From: Lachnoclostridium sp. An196
Lineage (GTDB): Bacteria; Bacillota; Clostridia; Lachnospirales; Lachnospiraceae
Direction: 5' to 3'
Length of the DNA stretch: 64,000 nucleotides
Assembly (NCBI RefSeq): GCF_002160135.1
Contig: NZ_NFJZ01000010.1
Coordinates: 1-64,000 of the forward strand
The position numbers and the translations under genes are program-made. Numbering within the stretch: position 1 is the stretch's first letter; every line of letters begins with the position of its first letter. The notes beneath the pieces were generated by a model that was given only the letters and a program-made list of their open reading frames with translations, did not search any database and was not told the DNA's origin. Positions 44,327-52,907 of this stretch are shown here, piece by piece.

Positions 44327-45025
44327 ATGTTATGGAACTGCAGCAACCATGGAAAAGAAAGCAAAAAATGCGGATGCCACAGTTGTCCGCCGCCCTGTCC
44401 GTCCCAGGGAATCACAGGGCCGACCGGGCCTCAGGGACCCAGGGGCGCCACAGGACCGACCGGACCTCAGGGACCCGGAGGCGCCACAGGACCGACCGGG
44501 CCTCAGGGACCCAGGGGCGCCACAGGACCGACCGGACCTCAGGGACCCGGAGGCGCCACAGGACCGACCGGGCCGGCAGGAGAAGCGCTGTCTTCAGAAG
44601 TCATGGACGCCTATTCTACGCCTCCCCAGCCCGGTTCTTCAGGAGCTCCTCTGATTTTCGACCAGAATGCAGTCACATACGGATCTGCTATTGTTCACAC
44701 TCCCGGCTCCGCAGTTTTCAGCATCCGGGATACCGGTCTCTATTATACGGCGTTCCACGGTGTAGTCTCGCCTGTCAGCGGCGCTGTTTTCCCCCTGTCG
44801 CTCCTGCTTTACCTTCAGGTACAGGGTTCAGAGACCCCGGGAACTTCCACACGCCATACATTTCATACCTCCACAGACGCTGCCAGCGTATCTTTTTCTC
44901 AGGTTATCGAAGTATCCGATGTCCCGGTCTCACTGGAGGTCATGGCTGTCGGAGGGAATTTTCTGTATTCAGATATATCCCTGACGATCTTCCGGATCAG
45001 TCAGGAGCAGGAAAACACGATTTAA
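44327..45025 (+). CDS. Collagen-like BclA-type surface/exosporium protein
   Basis: 232 residues. A cysteine-rich head (C5, C15, C17, C20, C24), twenty uninterrupted G-x-y triplets (residues 28-87, mostly GPT, GPQ, GAT, GPR), and a C-terminal beta-rich domain of about 145 residues like the C1q/TNF-type cap of BclA. No signal peptide is seen, as usual for exosporium proteins assembled from the mother cell. Thr in the triplets are likely glycosylated by the enzyme encoded just upstream. The collagen part is encoded by 36-bp repeats. Spore localisation is inferred. Confidence 0.88.
   Translation: MLWNCSNHGKESKKCGCHSCPPPCPSQGITGPTGPQGPRGATGPTGPQGPGGATGPTGPQGPRGATGPTGPQGPGGATGPTGPAGEALSSEVMDAYSTPPQPGSSGAPLIFDQNAVTYGSAIVHTPGSAVFSIRDTGLYYTAFHGVVSPVSGAVFPLSLLLYLQVQGSETPGTSTRHTFHTSTDAASVSFSQVIEVSDVPVSLEVMAVGGNFLYSDISLTIFRISQEQENTI
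44414..44580 (+). repeat. Collagen-coding tandem repeat, 36/72 bp
   Basis: Four full 36-base units and a partial fifth encode [12 protein letters not shown] / [12 protein letters not shown] alternately. Units 1-2 and 3-4 are 72-base copies differing at a single base (44419 versus 44491), so the array arose by recent duplication and may vary in copy number. All three forward frames are open here. Confidence 0.9.
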
Positions 45026-45061
45026 AATTTCTTCATCTTTGGCCGGAATACCGGATCAGCA

Positions 45062-45095
45062 AAAGGACTGTCGAATCTTAATCCGGCAGTCCTTT
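45062..45095 (+). terminator. Terminator after the collagen-like gene
   Basis: AAAGGACTG pairs with CAGTCCTTT around a 16-base loop, followed by CTTCC. Separates the gene from the convergent iadA. Confidence 0.7.
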
Positions 45096-45122
45096 CTTCC
45101 ATTATTGTCTATGTTTTATTGT

Positions 45123-46310
45123 CTATTTTCTCTCAAATGTCCCGAACACCTGCTGTTTCCCGTCTTTTACCATGATCCGGCCTTTTGCGATCACCGTTTT
45201 CAATTCCAGCGTATCCTCCGACAGCAGGCAGATATCCGCGTCAAACCCGGGACCAATATGTCCTTTGGAAGACAGCTTCAGCACAGAAGCCGGGTTCGAA
45301 GTAATTCCTTTTATCGCAGTTTCCAGAGGAATCCCTTCCTTCCGGACGCATTCCCGGACTTCTTTCAGAAGACAGGAGGCCTTTCCAATCCCGATCCCCT
45401 GGAACTGGCCGTCTTTGCCAAATACAGGCATACTTCCCTGTCCGTCGGACGAAATGGTAAAGCGGTCGTTGGAAATTCCTTTCTCCAGAAGGCGGCGGAT
45501 GCCTTTACACACACGTACCTCGTCACAGATTGTCTCCCAGTAGTCGATATCCTCGTTTCCTGTAAAGTCGATCGTACCTCCTTCCCCTGCAAAATCCAGG
45601 CATTCCTCAAACAGCCCCTCATTGCGGTTCACATGGGTGGGGAGGAACTGAGAAGCAGGGATCTCTGTCTCGCGGATAACTCTCCAGATAAGATCCAGCT
45701 TCCTCGGGCTGTCTCCCAGATGGACGTTCACAATCCCCGCTTTTCCTGAAAGCATCCCCGCTACCCTGGCGTCTGATGCAATTCTGACAAATTCTTCAAA
45801 AGTCGGCTGGGAAGAACGATGGTCTGAGACAGCCACTTCCCCTACGCCGATCACTTTGTCCAGCATCATAATGTCTTTCATCAGACTGTCCGTCAGCGTA
45901 TGTACCGGAACCTGATAAGAACCGGTATACGCGTAAGTCGAGATTCCTTCGTTCTCCAGGGCATGCGCTTTCGCAAGCAGAGCAGTCATATCTCTGCCCA
46001 CGCCGTCCGTTCCTATGCAGCCAACCACCGTAGTGATGCCATTTTGAATCAGATCCCCCAGAGAAGCCTCCGGCGTCCTGGTATGGAAACCGCCTTCGCC
46101 GCCTCCTCCCAGGATATGCTCATGGCTGTCAATAAAACCGGGCACGGCGGCCAGGTCTCCCCCGTCAATCTCCTGTACCTCTATGCTGCCGCCAAAATCC
46201 GCCCTCAGATCTTCGCCTACCGCGGCGATCTTTCCGGCGAGTATCAGGATGTCTTTCACCCCGGCATATTCCGGTTTATATACTTTTACGTTTTTTATAA
46301 TCGTTACCAT
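45123..46310 (-). CDS. iadA: Isoaspartyl dipeptidase
   Basis: 395 residues. Amidohydrolase fold with metal ligands in DSHEHILGGGGEGGFHTRTP (His63, His65), GEVAVSDHRSSQP, VHLGDS and SSDGQGSMPVF, the IadA signature. Cleaves beta-aspartyl dipeptides arising from damaged proteins, using zinc. Cytoplasmic. Ten bases downstream of a YfcC-type carrier gene, so uptake and cleavage of peptides or Asp/Asn derivatives may be linked. Confidence 0.95.
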   Translation of the reverse strand: MVTIIKNVKVYKPEYAGVKDILILAGKIAAVGEDLRADFGGSIEVQEIDGGDLAAVPGFIDSHEHILGGGGEGGFHTRTPEASLGDLIQNGITTVVGCIGTDGVGRDMTALLAKAHALENEGISTYAYTGSYQVPVHTLTDSLMKDIMMLDKVIGVGEVAVSDHRSSQPTFEEFVRIASDARVAGMLSGKAGIVNVHLGDSPRKLDLIWRVIRETEIPASQFLPTHVNRNEGLFEECLDFAGEGGTIDFTGNEDIDYWETICDEVRVCKGIRRLLEKGISNDRFTISSDGQGSMPVFGKDGQFQGIGIGKASCLLKEVRECVRKEGIPLETAIKGITSNPASVLKLSSKGHIGPGFDADICLLSEDTLELKTVIAKGRIMVKDGKQQVFGTFERK

Positions 46311-46320
46311 TTGTCCTACC

Positions 46321-48069
46321 TTACTGGAAATTAATCGCCACCGCGATTGCTATAAAAATCGTTCCCAGCAGGAAGAAAAATGCCTGCATCTTAATCTGGA
46401 ACTTTGCCCATTTGCCCCATTCGATTCTGGCAACGCCAAGAACGCCGATCAGGCTGGCAGATACCGGAGTAAAAGCGTCCACAAAGCCTGCTCCCAGCTG
46501 ATAAGCCAGCACAGCGATCTGTCTGGATACGCCCACAAGATCGGAAAGCGGAGCCATAATCGGCATGGTAAGCGCTGCCTGTCCGGAGTTGGAGGTTACT
46601 ACCAGATTAAACAGGCTCTGGAACAGGTACATGAACCATGCCCCGATAAAGGCAGGAACACCGTCGAGTGCCGTTCCGATCACATGCAGCACCGTATTCA
46701 GCGTAGACGGGACATCCGCATCGGAACCGCCCAGCACCAGAAGAATACCCTTTGCCATTCCTACCACGACCGCCGTGCCTGCCAGATCAGACACGCCTCC
46801 CTGGAACGCGGAAGCCATTCCATTGACAGTCATTCCGTTTAATTTAAAAATAATGGCGATCACACCGGCCACAAAGCCCATTACAAAGAATTGGGACGCG
46901 ATCTCCGGAATATAAAAGCCTTTCTGGGTAACGCCCCAGACGATCCAGACCATAACCGCCGCCATTTCCAGAAGAATCAGCTTATGTCCCAGATTGAACT
47001 CTCTTTCTTCTTCCGTCACCATATCCAGCCTGTTTCTGAAATATGCGTCGCCTGCATATACTACAGACTTCTGAGGATTTTTGCGGACTCTTTCTGCATA
47101 AACCATCATGAAAGCGTCGGCAGCCAATGTCACTACCACCCACATTACCATACGGAAGGTGGCGCCTGACAGCACCGGAACCCCCGCGATACCCTGCGCG
47201 ACCGCCACAGAAAACGGGCTCATCCAGGACACCGCGTTTCCTACCTGAGACGCCACATAGGTGACCGTCACCGCTACGATCGAGTCATATCCCAAAGCTA
47301 TGACGAACGGCACCATGATCATAGCAAACGGAATGCATTCCTCTGCCATGCCAAAGGTAGCGCCGCCCAGAGAAAACAGAATAAAAAGCAGCGGAAGCGC
47401 CAGTCTCTCCAGCCCTTTCGTCTTGTTGATAAACGCATAGATGCCCGCGTCGATGGCTCCCGTCTTCATAATGATGCCGAAAGCACCGCCGATCACCAGG
47501 ATCAGCGCGCAGATACCCACTGCCGTGCCGGAGCGGTCTCCGCTCACCAGTCCTTCAAAGACATAGTTCATGAACCCGAAGCCGCCGAAATCTTCGGTCC
47601 CCCAGACCCCCGCAGTCTTGTGAAGCTTCCTGCTGGTGTCATAGAACTCCTCACCGTACAGACTGTACATCTCGTCGTCGCTGAGTCCCACCGCATCCAG
47701 ATCCTCCTGGGTCCAGGCGGAAGAATCTGTCTCCATAAGCGCCGTCAGCGCCTCCGGATCCACTTCCAGCTCTTCCATAAGTTCCGGATCCCGGCTGATC
47801 TCTTCCAGCGCGCCGGCCACAAAATCCGTGTCCAGATTGTAGCTGTACCGGAATGTATCTGCCATCAGGACTGTTCTCGTGGCGGTCTCTCCATTGGCGT
47901 CCGTGTACTCAATCGTATGGGTGCTGAATTTCCCCGCCGGGACCAGAAAAGTAAGGATCCAGCAGAAAACCACTACAAAGAAAATGATTGCATAAGTATG
48001 GGGAGTCTTCAGCTTGGTCAGATCTTTCTTTGGCGCAGACGCCTTCCCCTTTTTGTTTCTCCATAACAT
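46321..48069 (-). CDS. YfcC-family membrane carrier with acidic insert
   Basis: 582 residues, about 12-13 membrane helices; typical YfcC proteins are about 470-510. An extra soluble segment of about 110 residues lies between TM1 (about 26-46) and TM2, rich in Asp/Glu (DPELMEELEVDPEALTALME, about 93-112). Core motifs include GGATFGMAEECIPFAMIMVP and LVVTSNSGQAALTMPIMAPL. The family is related to DcuC and probably moves amino acids, peptides or dicarboxylates. Operon with iadA. GGAGGAAA precedes the ATG. Confidence 0.88.
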   Translation of the reverse strand: MLWRNKKGKASAPKKDLTKLKTPHTYAIIFFVVVFCWILTFLVPAGKFSTHTIEYTDANGETATRTVLMADTFRYSYNLDTDFVAGALEEISRDPELMEELEVDPEALTALMETDSSAWTQEDLDAVGLSDDEMYSLYGEEFYDTSRKLHKTAGVWGTEDFGGFGFMNYVFEGLVSGDRSGTAVGICALILVIGGAFGIIMKTGAIDAGIYAFINKTKGLERLALPLLFILFSLGGATFGMAEECIPFAMIMVPFVIALGYDSIVAVTVTYVASQVGNAVSWMSPFSVAVAQGIAGVPVLSGATFRMVMWVVVTLAADAFMMVYAERVRKNPQKSVVYAGDAYFRNRLDMVTEEEREFNLGHKLILLEMAAVMVWIVWGVTQKGFYIPEIASQFFVMGFVAGVIAIIFKLNGMTVNGMASAFQGGVSDLAGTAVVVGMAKGILLVLGGSDADVPSTLNTVLHVIGTALDGVPAFIGAWFMYLFQSLFNLVVTSNSGQAALTMPIMAPLSDLVGVSRQIAVLAYQLGAGFVDAFTPVSASLIGVLGVARIEWGKWAKFQIKMQAFFFLLGTIFIAIAVAINFQ

Positions 48070-48085
48070 AACACTTGTTTCCTCC

Positions 48086-48751
48086 TTAGTCTATTCCGTT
48101 TTTCGCGCACAGATCCTGCACACAGCATTTCTCACAGTGCGGTTTTGTCCTTGCCGTACATACGTCTCTTCCGTGGAACACCAGCCGATGGCAGAAGTCG
48201 CTGCCCTCCTCCGGAGGAATCAGTTTCCACAGAGCCATCTCCACCTTTTTCGGCTCTTTGATTCCGTCTACCAGTCCCATCCGGTTTACCAGGCGGATAC
48301 AATGCGTATCCGTCACTATGGCAGGTTTGCCGAAAACATCTCCCATGATCAGATTGGCGCTCTTTCTGCCTACTCCCGGCAGTTTCAGCAGCGCGTCAAA
48401 ATTGTCCGGGACTTTCCCTCCGTACTGTTCTTTCAGGATTTTCATACAGGCGCTGATATCCTTTGCTTTGCTGCGCCCTAATCCACAGGGCCGTACAATT
48501 TCCTCTATGCAGTCCACATCCGCTTCCGCCAGGGCGCTTACATCCGGATATTTTTCATATAATTTTTCCACGACCACATTCACACGAGCGTCCGTACACT
48601 GAGCTGCCAGCCGCACGCTTACCAGCAGTTTCCAGGCGTCGTCATAATCCAGCGTGCACCCCGCATCCGGGTACGCTTCTTTCAGGCGTTCAATCAGCTC
48701 CAACGCCAGCTCCTTCTTGGCTGTCAGAGTTTCTGTGTCCCCTTTCTTCAT
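48086..48751 (-). CDS. nth: Endonuclease III
   Basis: 221 residues. Helix-hairpin-helix LPGVGRKSANLI with catalytic Lys130, then Asp148 in IVTDTHC, and a C-terminal [4Fe-4S] loop with Cys198, 206, 209, 215 (spacing x7-x2-x5, one longer than the classic x6-x2-x5). Base-excision repair glycosylase/AP lyase for oxidised pyrimidines. Lies between the YfcC carrier and a response regulator on the same strand, with short gaps. Confidence 0.96.
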   Translation of the reverse strand: MKKGDTETLTAKKELALELIERLKEAYPDAGCTLDYDDAWKLLVSVRLAAQCTDARVNVVVEKLYEKYPDVSALAEADVDCIEEIVRPCGLGRSKAKDISACMKILKEQYGGKVPDNFDALLKLPGVGRKSANLIMGDVFGKPAIVTDTHCIRLVNRMGLVDGIKEPKKVEMALWKLIPPEEGSDFCHRLVFHGRDVCTARTKPHCEKCCVQDLCAKNGID

Positions 48752-48763
48752 CCCCTGTCCTTT

Positions 48764-49471
48764 CTAGTCCGGATCCACGATCCGGTACCCTACGCCTACT
48801 TCTGTAAAAATGTACTCCGGTTTTCCCGGATTCTTTTCGATCTTGCGGCGGATATTCGCCATATTCACTCTGAGTATCCGGTTGTCATTCTTCATATTCG
48901 GCCCCCAGATCTCCTTGATAATGTAATCATAAGTCAATACTTTCCCCGCGTATTTTCCCAGAAGACTCACCAGTTTGTATTCATTCTGCGTAAGATTGGC
49001 GTCCTTTCCGTCCACATATACCCGGTGCTTATCATAATCAATGGTCAATCCTCCGGAATGGAAAATGCCGGTCTGCATGCCCTCCGGCATCAAATATGCG
49101 GTACGGGCATGGCGAATGGCAGTCCTTATCCGGGCCAGAAGTTCGGATGTGCCAAACGGCTTGGTGATATAGTCATCGGCCCCGGCATCCAGAGCCTCCA
49201 CCTTATCCCGCTCATGCGTACGGGCAGATACCACAAGAATCGGCATGGAGGACCATTCCCGAATACTTTTCAATATCTTCATCCCGTCCATATCCGGGAG
49301 TCCCAGATCCAGGATCACCAGATCCGGACACTGAGAAGTCACCATACTGTATGCTTCCGCTCCGGTATTTGCCATAATAACGTCGTAGTTGTTGGCCTCC
49401 AATATTGTCCGGAAAAAATTCCGGATGCTTTTATCGTCTTCCACTACCAGTACTCTGTCTTTAATGTCCAT
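48764..49471 (-). CDS. KdpE-like response regulator
   Basis: 235 residues. Receiver with EDDKS acidic pair, phospho-acceptor in LVILDLGLPDMDG, then a winged-helix domain (LTQNEYKLVSLLGKYAGKVL; RILRVNMANIRRKIEKNPGK). Closest in style to KdpE. Overlaps the kinase gene upstream by 11 bases. The Kdp potassium ATPase is not in the window, so its targets may be other potassium or envelope genes. Confidence 0.9.
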   Translation of the reverse strand: MDIKDRVLVVEDDKSIRNFFRTILEANNYDVIMANTGAEAYSMVTSQCPDLVILDLGLPDMDGMKILKSIREWSSMPILVVSARTHERDKVEALDAGADDYITKPFGTSELLARIRTAIRHARTAYLMPEGMQTGIFHSGGLTIDYDKHRVYVDGKDANLTQNEYKLVSLLGKYAGKVLTYDYIIKEIWGPNMKNDNRILRVNMANIRRKIEKNPGKPEYIFTEVGVGYRIVDPD

Positions 49472-50516
49472 CTGTCTGCTCCTTTTCCATCGGCAGCCAA
49501 AAAGTCATTCTTGCGCCTGAACCGCCGATGTTTTCCGCCTTCATATCTCCTTTGTGCGCTTTTACTATACTCATGCATACGGACAGGCCTATCCCCATAT
49601 TCCTTCCTGAATCAGAGCCTTCTCCTTCTTTTGTCTGCCGTCCGCCGTCAAAGATTTTCGGAAGAACATCTTCCCGGATCCCCTGACCGTTATCTTCCAC
49701 CTCGAATACCGCCCGATCAGTCTCCTGCTTTACCCGAATCATTATCTGACTGGTTGTTTTTCCATGCTGTATGGAATTTTCCAGAAGATTTACAAGGACC
49801 TGTTCGATCAGAATACCATCCATGGGAACCAGAAGCATTGTATCCGGGAGTTCCACCGTAATCCCGACCCCGGGATATCTTTTTTCCGTCTTCAGGACGG
49901 CGCTGCTGACAATCTCTTCTGCCAGTTCTTCCTGTTTGTTGATTCTTGCGCTTTCTCCGTTAATCCGGGTAACAGAAAGCAGGTTTTCCACGATACGAAT
50001 CAACCATTGAGCCTCCTGCCGGATATCCTCCACCAGCTCCAGGGTCTGTTCTTCTGTCAGAACCTGATGATTTTCAATAATCCCCGATGCCGCTCCCACG
50101 ATCGAAGTCAGCGGAGTCCGGATATCATGGGAGACAGCCCGCAGAAGATTTCCTCTCATCTTTTCCCGCTCTGCCTCCAGCCGGATCGCTTCCTGCTCTT
50201 TTACTCTGGATGTCAGCATACTGACGCTGACCGACACCGCCAGAAGCGTCACAAAAGTAAGCGGATACCCGGTAAGAGTAAAGTCCAGTTCAAAATAAGG
50301 ATATGTGAACACATAGTTCACTCCAAAAACAACTACTATCGATGCTGCAATTCCATAAAAATATCCGTCGGTCAGGCGCGCAATACAAAGGATCGCCACC
50401 ACAAATACCAGCGACACCTGTGCGTCCGCCGCTCCGAACTGCTGCAGCCAAAAACAGAAAAGAGCCGCTGCAAACAGTATCGCAGCGGTCTTTAAAGTAT
50501 TTCTGATCACAGACAT
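49461..50516 (-). CDS. KdpD-like short sensor kinase (DUF4118)
   Basis: 351 residues from the ATG at 50516, placed 6 bases after AAAGGA; TTG at 50534 and ATG at 50522 are weaker options. Several membrane helices in the first ~105 residues (DUF4118-type), then HisKA (AVSHDIRTPLTSIVGAASGI) and HATPase (NLLENSIQHGK; DNGQGI; GIGLSVC). It lacks the N-terminal KdpD turgor/USP domains. Middle gene of a three-gene operon: 48-residue membrane peptide, kinase, regulator. Confidence 0.9.
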   Translation of the reverse strand: MSVIRNTLKTAAILFAAALFCFWLQQFGAADAQVSLVFVVAILCIARLTDGYFYGIAASIVVVFGVNYVFTYPYFELDFTLTGYPLTFVTLLAVSVSVSMLTSRVKEQEAIRLEAEREKMRGNLLRAVSHDIRTPLTSIVGAASGIIENHQVLTEEQTLELVEDIRQEAQWLIRIVENLLSVTRINGESARINKQEELAEEIVSSAVLKTEKRYPGVGITVELPDTMLLVPMDGILIEQVLVNLLENSIQHGKTTSQIMIRVKQETDRAVFEVEDNGQGIREDVLPKIFDGGRQTKEGEGSDSGRNMGIGLSVCMSIVKAHKGDMKAENIGGSGARMTFWLPMEKEQTDGH

Positions 50517-50526
50517 ATACATTCCT

Positions 50527-50673
50527 TTAATCAAAGAGAGATTTTCCGTATTTTACCTTTCCGTAAATCTTTCTCACAATGATGATCGGCATCGTTATCA
50601 GGATATACAGCGAAGCCGCGCCTCCTGCCAAAACCATCAAAGCGACCAGAATCATAATACCTATGTTGCCCAT
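50527..50673 (-). CDS. 48-residue membrane peptide heading a two-component operon
   Basis: ATG at 50673 follows AAGAGGGG at a good distance; the stop TAA overlaps the Shine-Dalgarno of the kinase gene. The product is MGNIGIMILVALMVLAGGAA, then SLYILITMPIIIVRKI and a basic tail YGKVKYGKSLFD. One long hydrophobic helix followed by a positively charged cytoplasmic end. Size and topology recall KdpF-type or kinase-modulating small membrane proteins, but I see no family match. Coupling to the kinase argues that it is real and may tune signal sensing. Confidence 0.7.
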   Translation of the reverse strand: MGNIGIMILVALMVLAGGAASLYILITMPIIIVRKIYGKVKYGKSLFD

Positions 50674-50774
50674 ACTGACCCCTCTTTTCCAGATTTTATT
50701 TTGTACAAATCATATCACAGCAGGGCAAAGCTTTCTATAAACGATTACTTTATTTGCGTTCTCTTTATGTCTTT

Positions 50775-51620
50775 TTAATTTTTTTTGCGGTTTTTTAGCG
50801 CCAGATTCAGCATGCGAATCTCATCCGCGTGCCCCTGGTCGTCATTCGGCGTTTCCAGATAAAACGGAAGATGCTTCAATCCCGGATGTTCCATTACTCT
50901 CAGCAATGCCTCCAGCCCGATCGTTCCTTTCCCTATCGCTGCATGCCGGTCTTTATGGGACGCAAACGGCGTCATACTGTCATTCAGATGCACCGCCCGC
51001 AGCAGCGGAAGTCCCAGTATCTGATCAAATTTTTCCAGCACTCCGTCCAGGTCGTTCACAATATCATATCCTGCAGAATATATATGGCAGGTATCCAGGC
51101 ATACGCCGATCTTTTCCGGATGTCTCACTCCGTCCCGGATCGCCTTCAGTTCTTCAAAGCGCGCTCCGATCTCTGTCCCTTTTCCGGACATGGTCTCCAG
51201 AAGAATCATTGTCTTCTCCTGCCCGGTAACTGCCTGGTCCAGCCCCGCAATGATATTCCGGATCCCCGCTTCCACCCCGATCCCGGTATGGCTGCCCGGA
51301 TGAAAGACCATATTCTCCATGCCCAGCGCGTCCATGCGTGCCAGATCCTCCCTGATCACCGTACAGGCAAATTCGTAGACTCTTTCCTGGGCGCTGGCAA
51401 GATTCATAGTATAGGGCGCGTGAGCCAGGAGCGGCCCAAATCCGTGTTCTTTCCGTATTTTCTGAAACAGCTCCCGCTCTGTATCTTTCGGATCTCTGAA
51501 TCCGGATCCCCGTGGATTGCGGCTGAATACCTGCATAGTATTCGCCCCCATCCTCACCGCGTTCTCCGCTGTTTTATCCCATCCTTTCGCAATGGACATA
51601 TGTGCGCCAATGATCTGCAT
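50775..51620 (-). CDS. nfo: Endonuclease IV
   Basis: 281 residues. AP-endonuclease 2 family barrel with [62 protein letters not shown] and [20 protein letters not shown], which carry the three-zinc ligands. Cuts DNA 5' to abasic sites. GGAGG and a TATAAT box before the start lie within a dispersed hairpin element (51632-51755), which probably supplies its promoter. Confidence 0.96.
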   Translation of the reverse strand: MQIIGAHMSIAKGWDKTAENAVRMGANTMQVFSRNPRGSGFRDPKDTERELFQKIRKEHGFGPLLAHAPYTMNLASAQERVYEFACTVIREDLARMDALGMENMVFHPGSHTGIGVEAGIRNIIAGLDQAVTGQEKTMILLETMSGKGTEIGARFEELKAIRDGVRHPEKIGVCLDTCHIYSAGYDIVNDLDGVLEKFDQILGLPLLRAVHLNDSMTPFASHKDRHAAIGKGTIGLEALLRVMEHPGLKHLPFYLETPNDDQGHADEIRMLNLALKNRKKN

Positions 51621-51631
51621 ATAATTCCTCC

Positions 51632-51755
51632 GCGCTCATTATATCATGTCCGCTTCGCAGACATGATGCCTCCGGCGGATGCGCCCGGCTTTCTGCGGCG
51701 CGCGCAGAAACCGGCATGCGCGATGGTATAATTCGCGCACTGCGCTTATTATACC
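51632..51755. repeat. Dispersed hairpin element, copy B
   Basis: Related, in the opposite orientation, to 11176-11320: shared blocks GCCTCCGGCGGATGCGCCCG, GGCTTTCTGCGG, GCGCAGAAACCGG, ATGCGCGATGGTATAATTCG and CGCT-ATTATACC. One terminal hairpin is complete (51723-51755); the arm nearest nfo is shortened. On the minus strand TGATATAAT, an extended -10 box, ends about 20 bases before the nfo start. Confidence 0.85.
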
Positions 51756-51783
51756 TGAAGGCGGCCGTTTTGTCCAACTCTGA

Positions 51784-52707
51784 TTACAGCATTTCCGGAT
51801 CTACTTCTTCCGCCAGCATCTGCAGGTATTTCATCAATACCAGATTGCGGTTTTCTTTTCTCCAGACTGCTGTAACATATAGTTCTTCATCCCGGATCGG
51901 GACACGTACAATCTGACCATTCAATGAATTTTGAAGAAATTGTCCGCTGGCCAGAAGAATTCCTTTGTTAATCAGGATATTGCCGATATGTTCTCCGCCG
52001 TTATGAGCATACTGGGCCACCACAGGACGTATATTATGTTTTCGAAAAAGTCCTCTTACATATTCTCCATATCCGGAAGAAGACTTCTGATCTACCATCA
52101 GCATGGGCTGGCCCCGCAGGTCTTCGATAGCCAATGATTTTTTTGAAGCGAGCGGATGTTCCCGGTACATATGGGCCATCAAAGGCACTTTCTGAAATTT
52201 CAAAATATCATAATCCCCGGAATGGAATACATCGCAGTCATAAGACATGGTAAAAATCATATCTACCCTGCCCTGGGCAATTCCTTCCCGCAGCTCAGGG
52301 AAATTCTCCCGGTACATAGAAATAGAGAACTGCGGGTTGTCCTTTATAAACTTTCTAAGACCATCTATGAATGTCAGATCTCCCCACTCCAGATAGCCGA
52401 TACAAAGATACCCTGAAGCTCCTGTCTGGGCTACGTGAGCAGCCTGAATCGCGTCCAGAATATCGTCCAGTACATTTCCAATCCGTTCTTCCAACACCCT
52501 CCCTGCAGGTGTCAGGACTACCTGCCGCTTATTTCGAATAAACAGGCTTAAACCCAGTTCATTTTCAATCTGGCTGATACGCTTGCTGACTACAGACTGA
52601 GTCATGAAGAGTTTTTCTCCTGCTTTGGTAAAGCTCCCGTATTTTGCCACGTTCATGAACAGTTCCAGATCCAGGACGGAAATGTTATACAAATTTATTT
52701 CTCGCAT
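51784..52707 (-). CDS. LysR-family regulator
   Basis: 307 residues. N-terminal HTH (FMNVAKYGSFTKAGEKLFMT; SVVSKRISQIENELGLSLFI), then a LysR substrate-binding domain (GYLCIGYLEWGDLTFIDGLR). Divergent from the UroD-like/SLC13 pair, 200 bases away, which it most likely controls. The ligand may be the carried anion. A 13-base perfect palindrome lies in the shared intergenic region. Confidence 0.93.
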   Translation of the reverse strand: MREINLYNISVLDLELFMNVAKYGSFTKAGEKLFMTQSVVSKRISQIENELGLSLFIRNKRQVVLTPAGRVLEERIGNVLDDILDAIQAAHVAQTGASGYLCIGYLEWGDLTFIDGLRKFIKDNPQFSISMYRENFPELREGIAQGRVDMIFTMSYDCDVFHSGDYDILKFQKVPLMAHMYREHPLASKKSLAIEDLRGQPMLMVDQKSSSGYGEYVRGLFRKHNIRPVVAQYAHNGGEHIGNILINKGILLASGQFLQNSLNGQIVRVPIRDEELYVTAVWRKENRNLVLMKYLQMLAEEVDPEML

Positions 52708-52745
52708 TCTTCCTCCTTATCAGACTGTTTTGTCTATTATCCCAT

Positions 52746-52758
52746 ATGTATTATACAT
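52746..52758. promoter_or_regulatory. Palindrome in the LysR/UroD intergenic region
   Basis: ATGTATTATACAT is a perfect inverted repeat around one base, 39 bases upstream of the LysR start. Candidate LysR or promoter element; it contains TATAAT on the minus strand. Confidence 0.5.
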
Positions 52759-52827
52759 TTTAAAAGGTCAAATTGGTCTATATTTTATCTCAGAATACTT
52801 TCTGTTTTAGAATTACTGATAGCTCTT

Positions 52828-52855
52828 TTGAGAATTTCACAATTTCAAATATAAA
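52828..52855 (+). promoter_or_regulatory. Promoter of the UroD-like/SLC13 operon
   Basis: TTGAGA (52828-52833), 16-base spacer, TATAAA (52850-52855), followed by AAGGAGGG before the ATG at 52908. Confidence 0.6.
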
Positions 52856-52907
52856 TGATACACTTTTTTCAGCATAATACACAATTTACATCAAGGAGGG
52901 AATAAAT

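Noticed and set aside
43992-45081. Long alternative frames across the collagen repeats (RDPGAPQD-type and [10 protein letters not shown]-type repeats)
   Set aside because: They arise because the 36-base repeat is divisible by three and stop-free in every frame; only the G-x-y frame has a ribosome site and sensible flanking domains.
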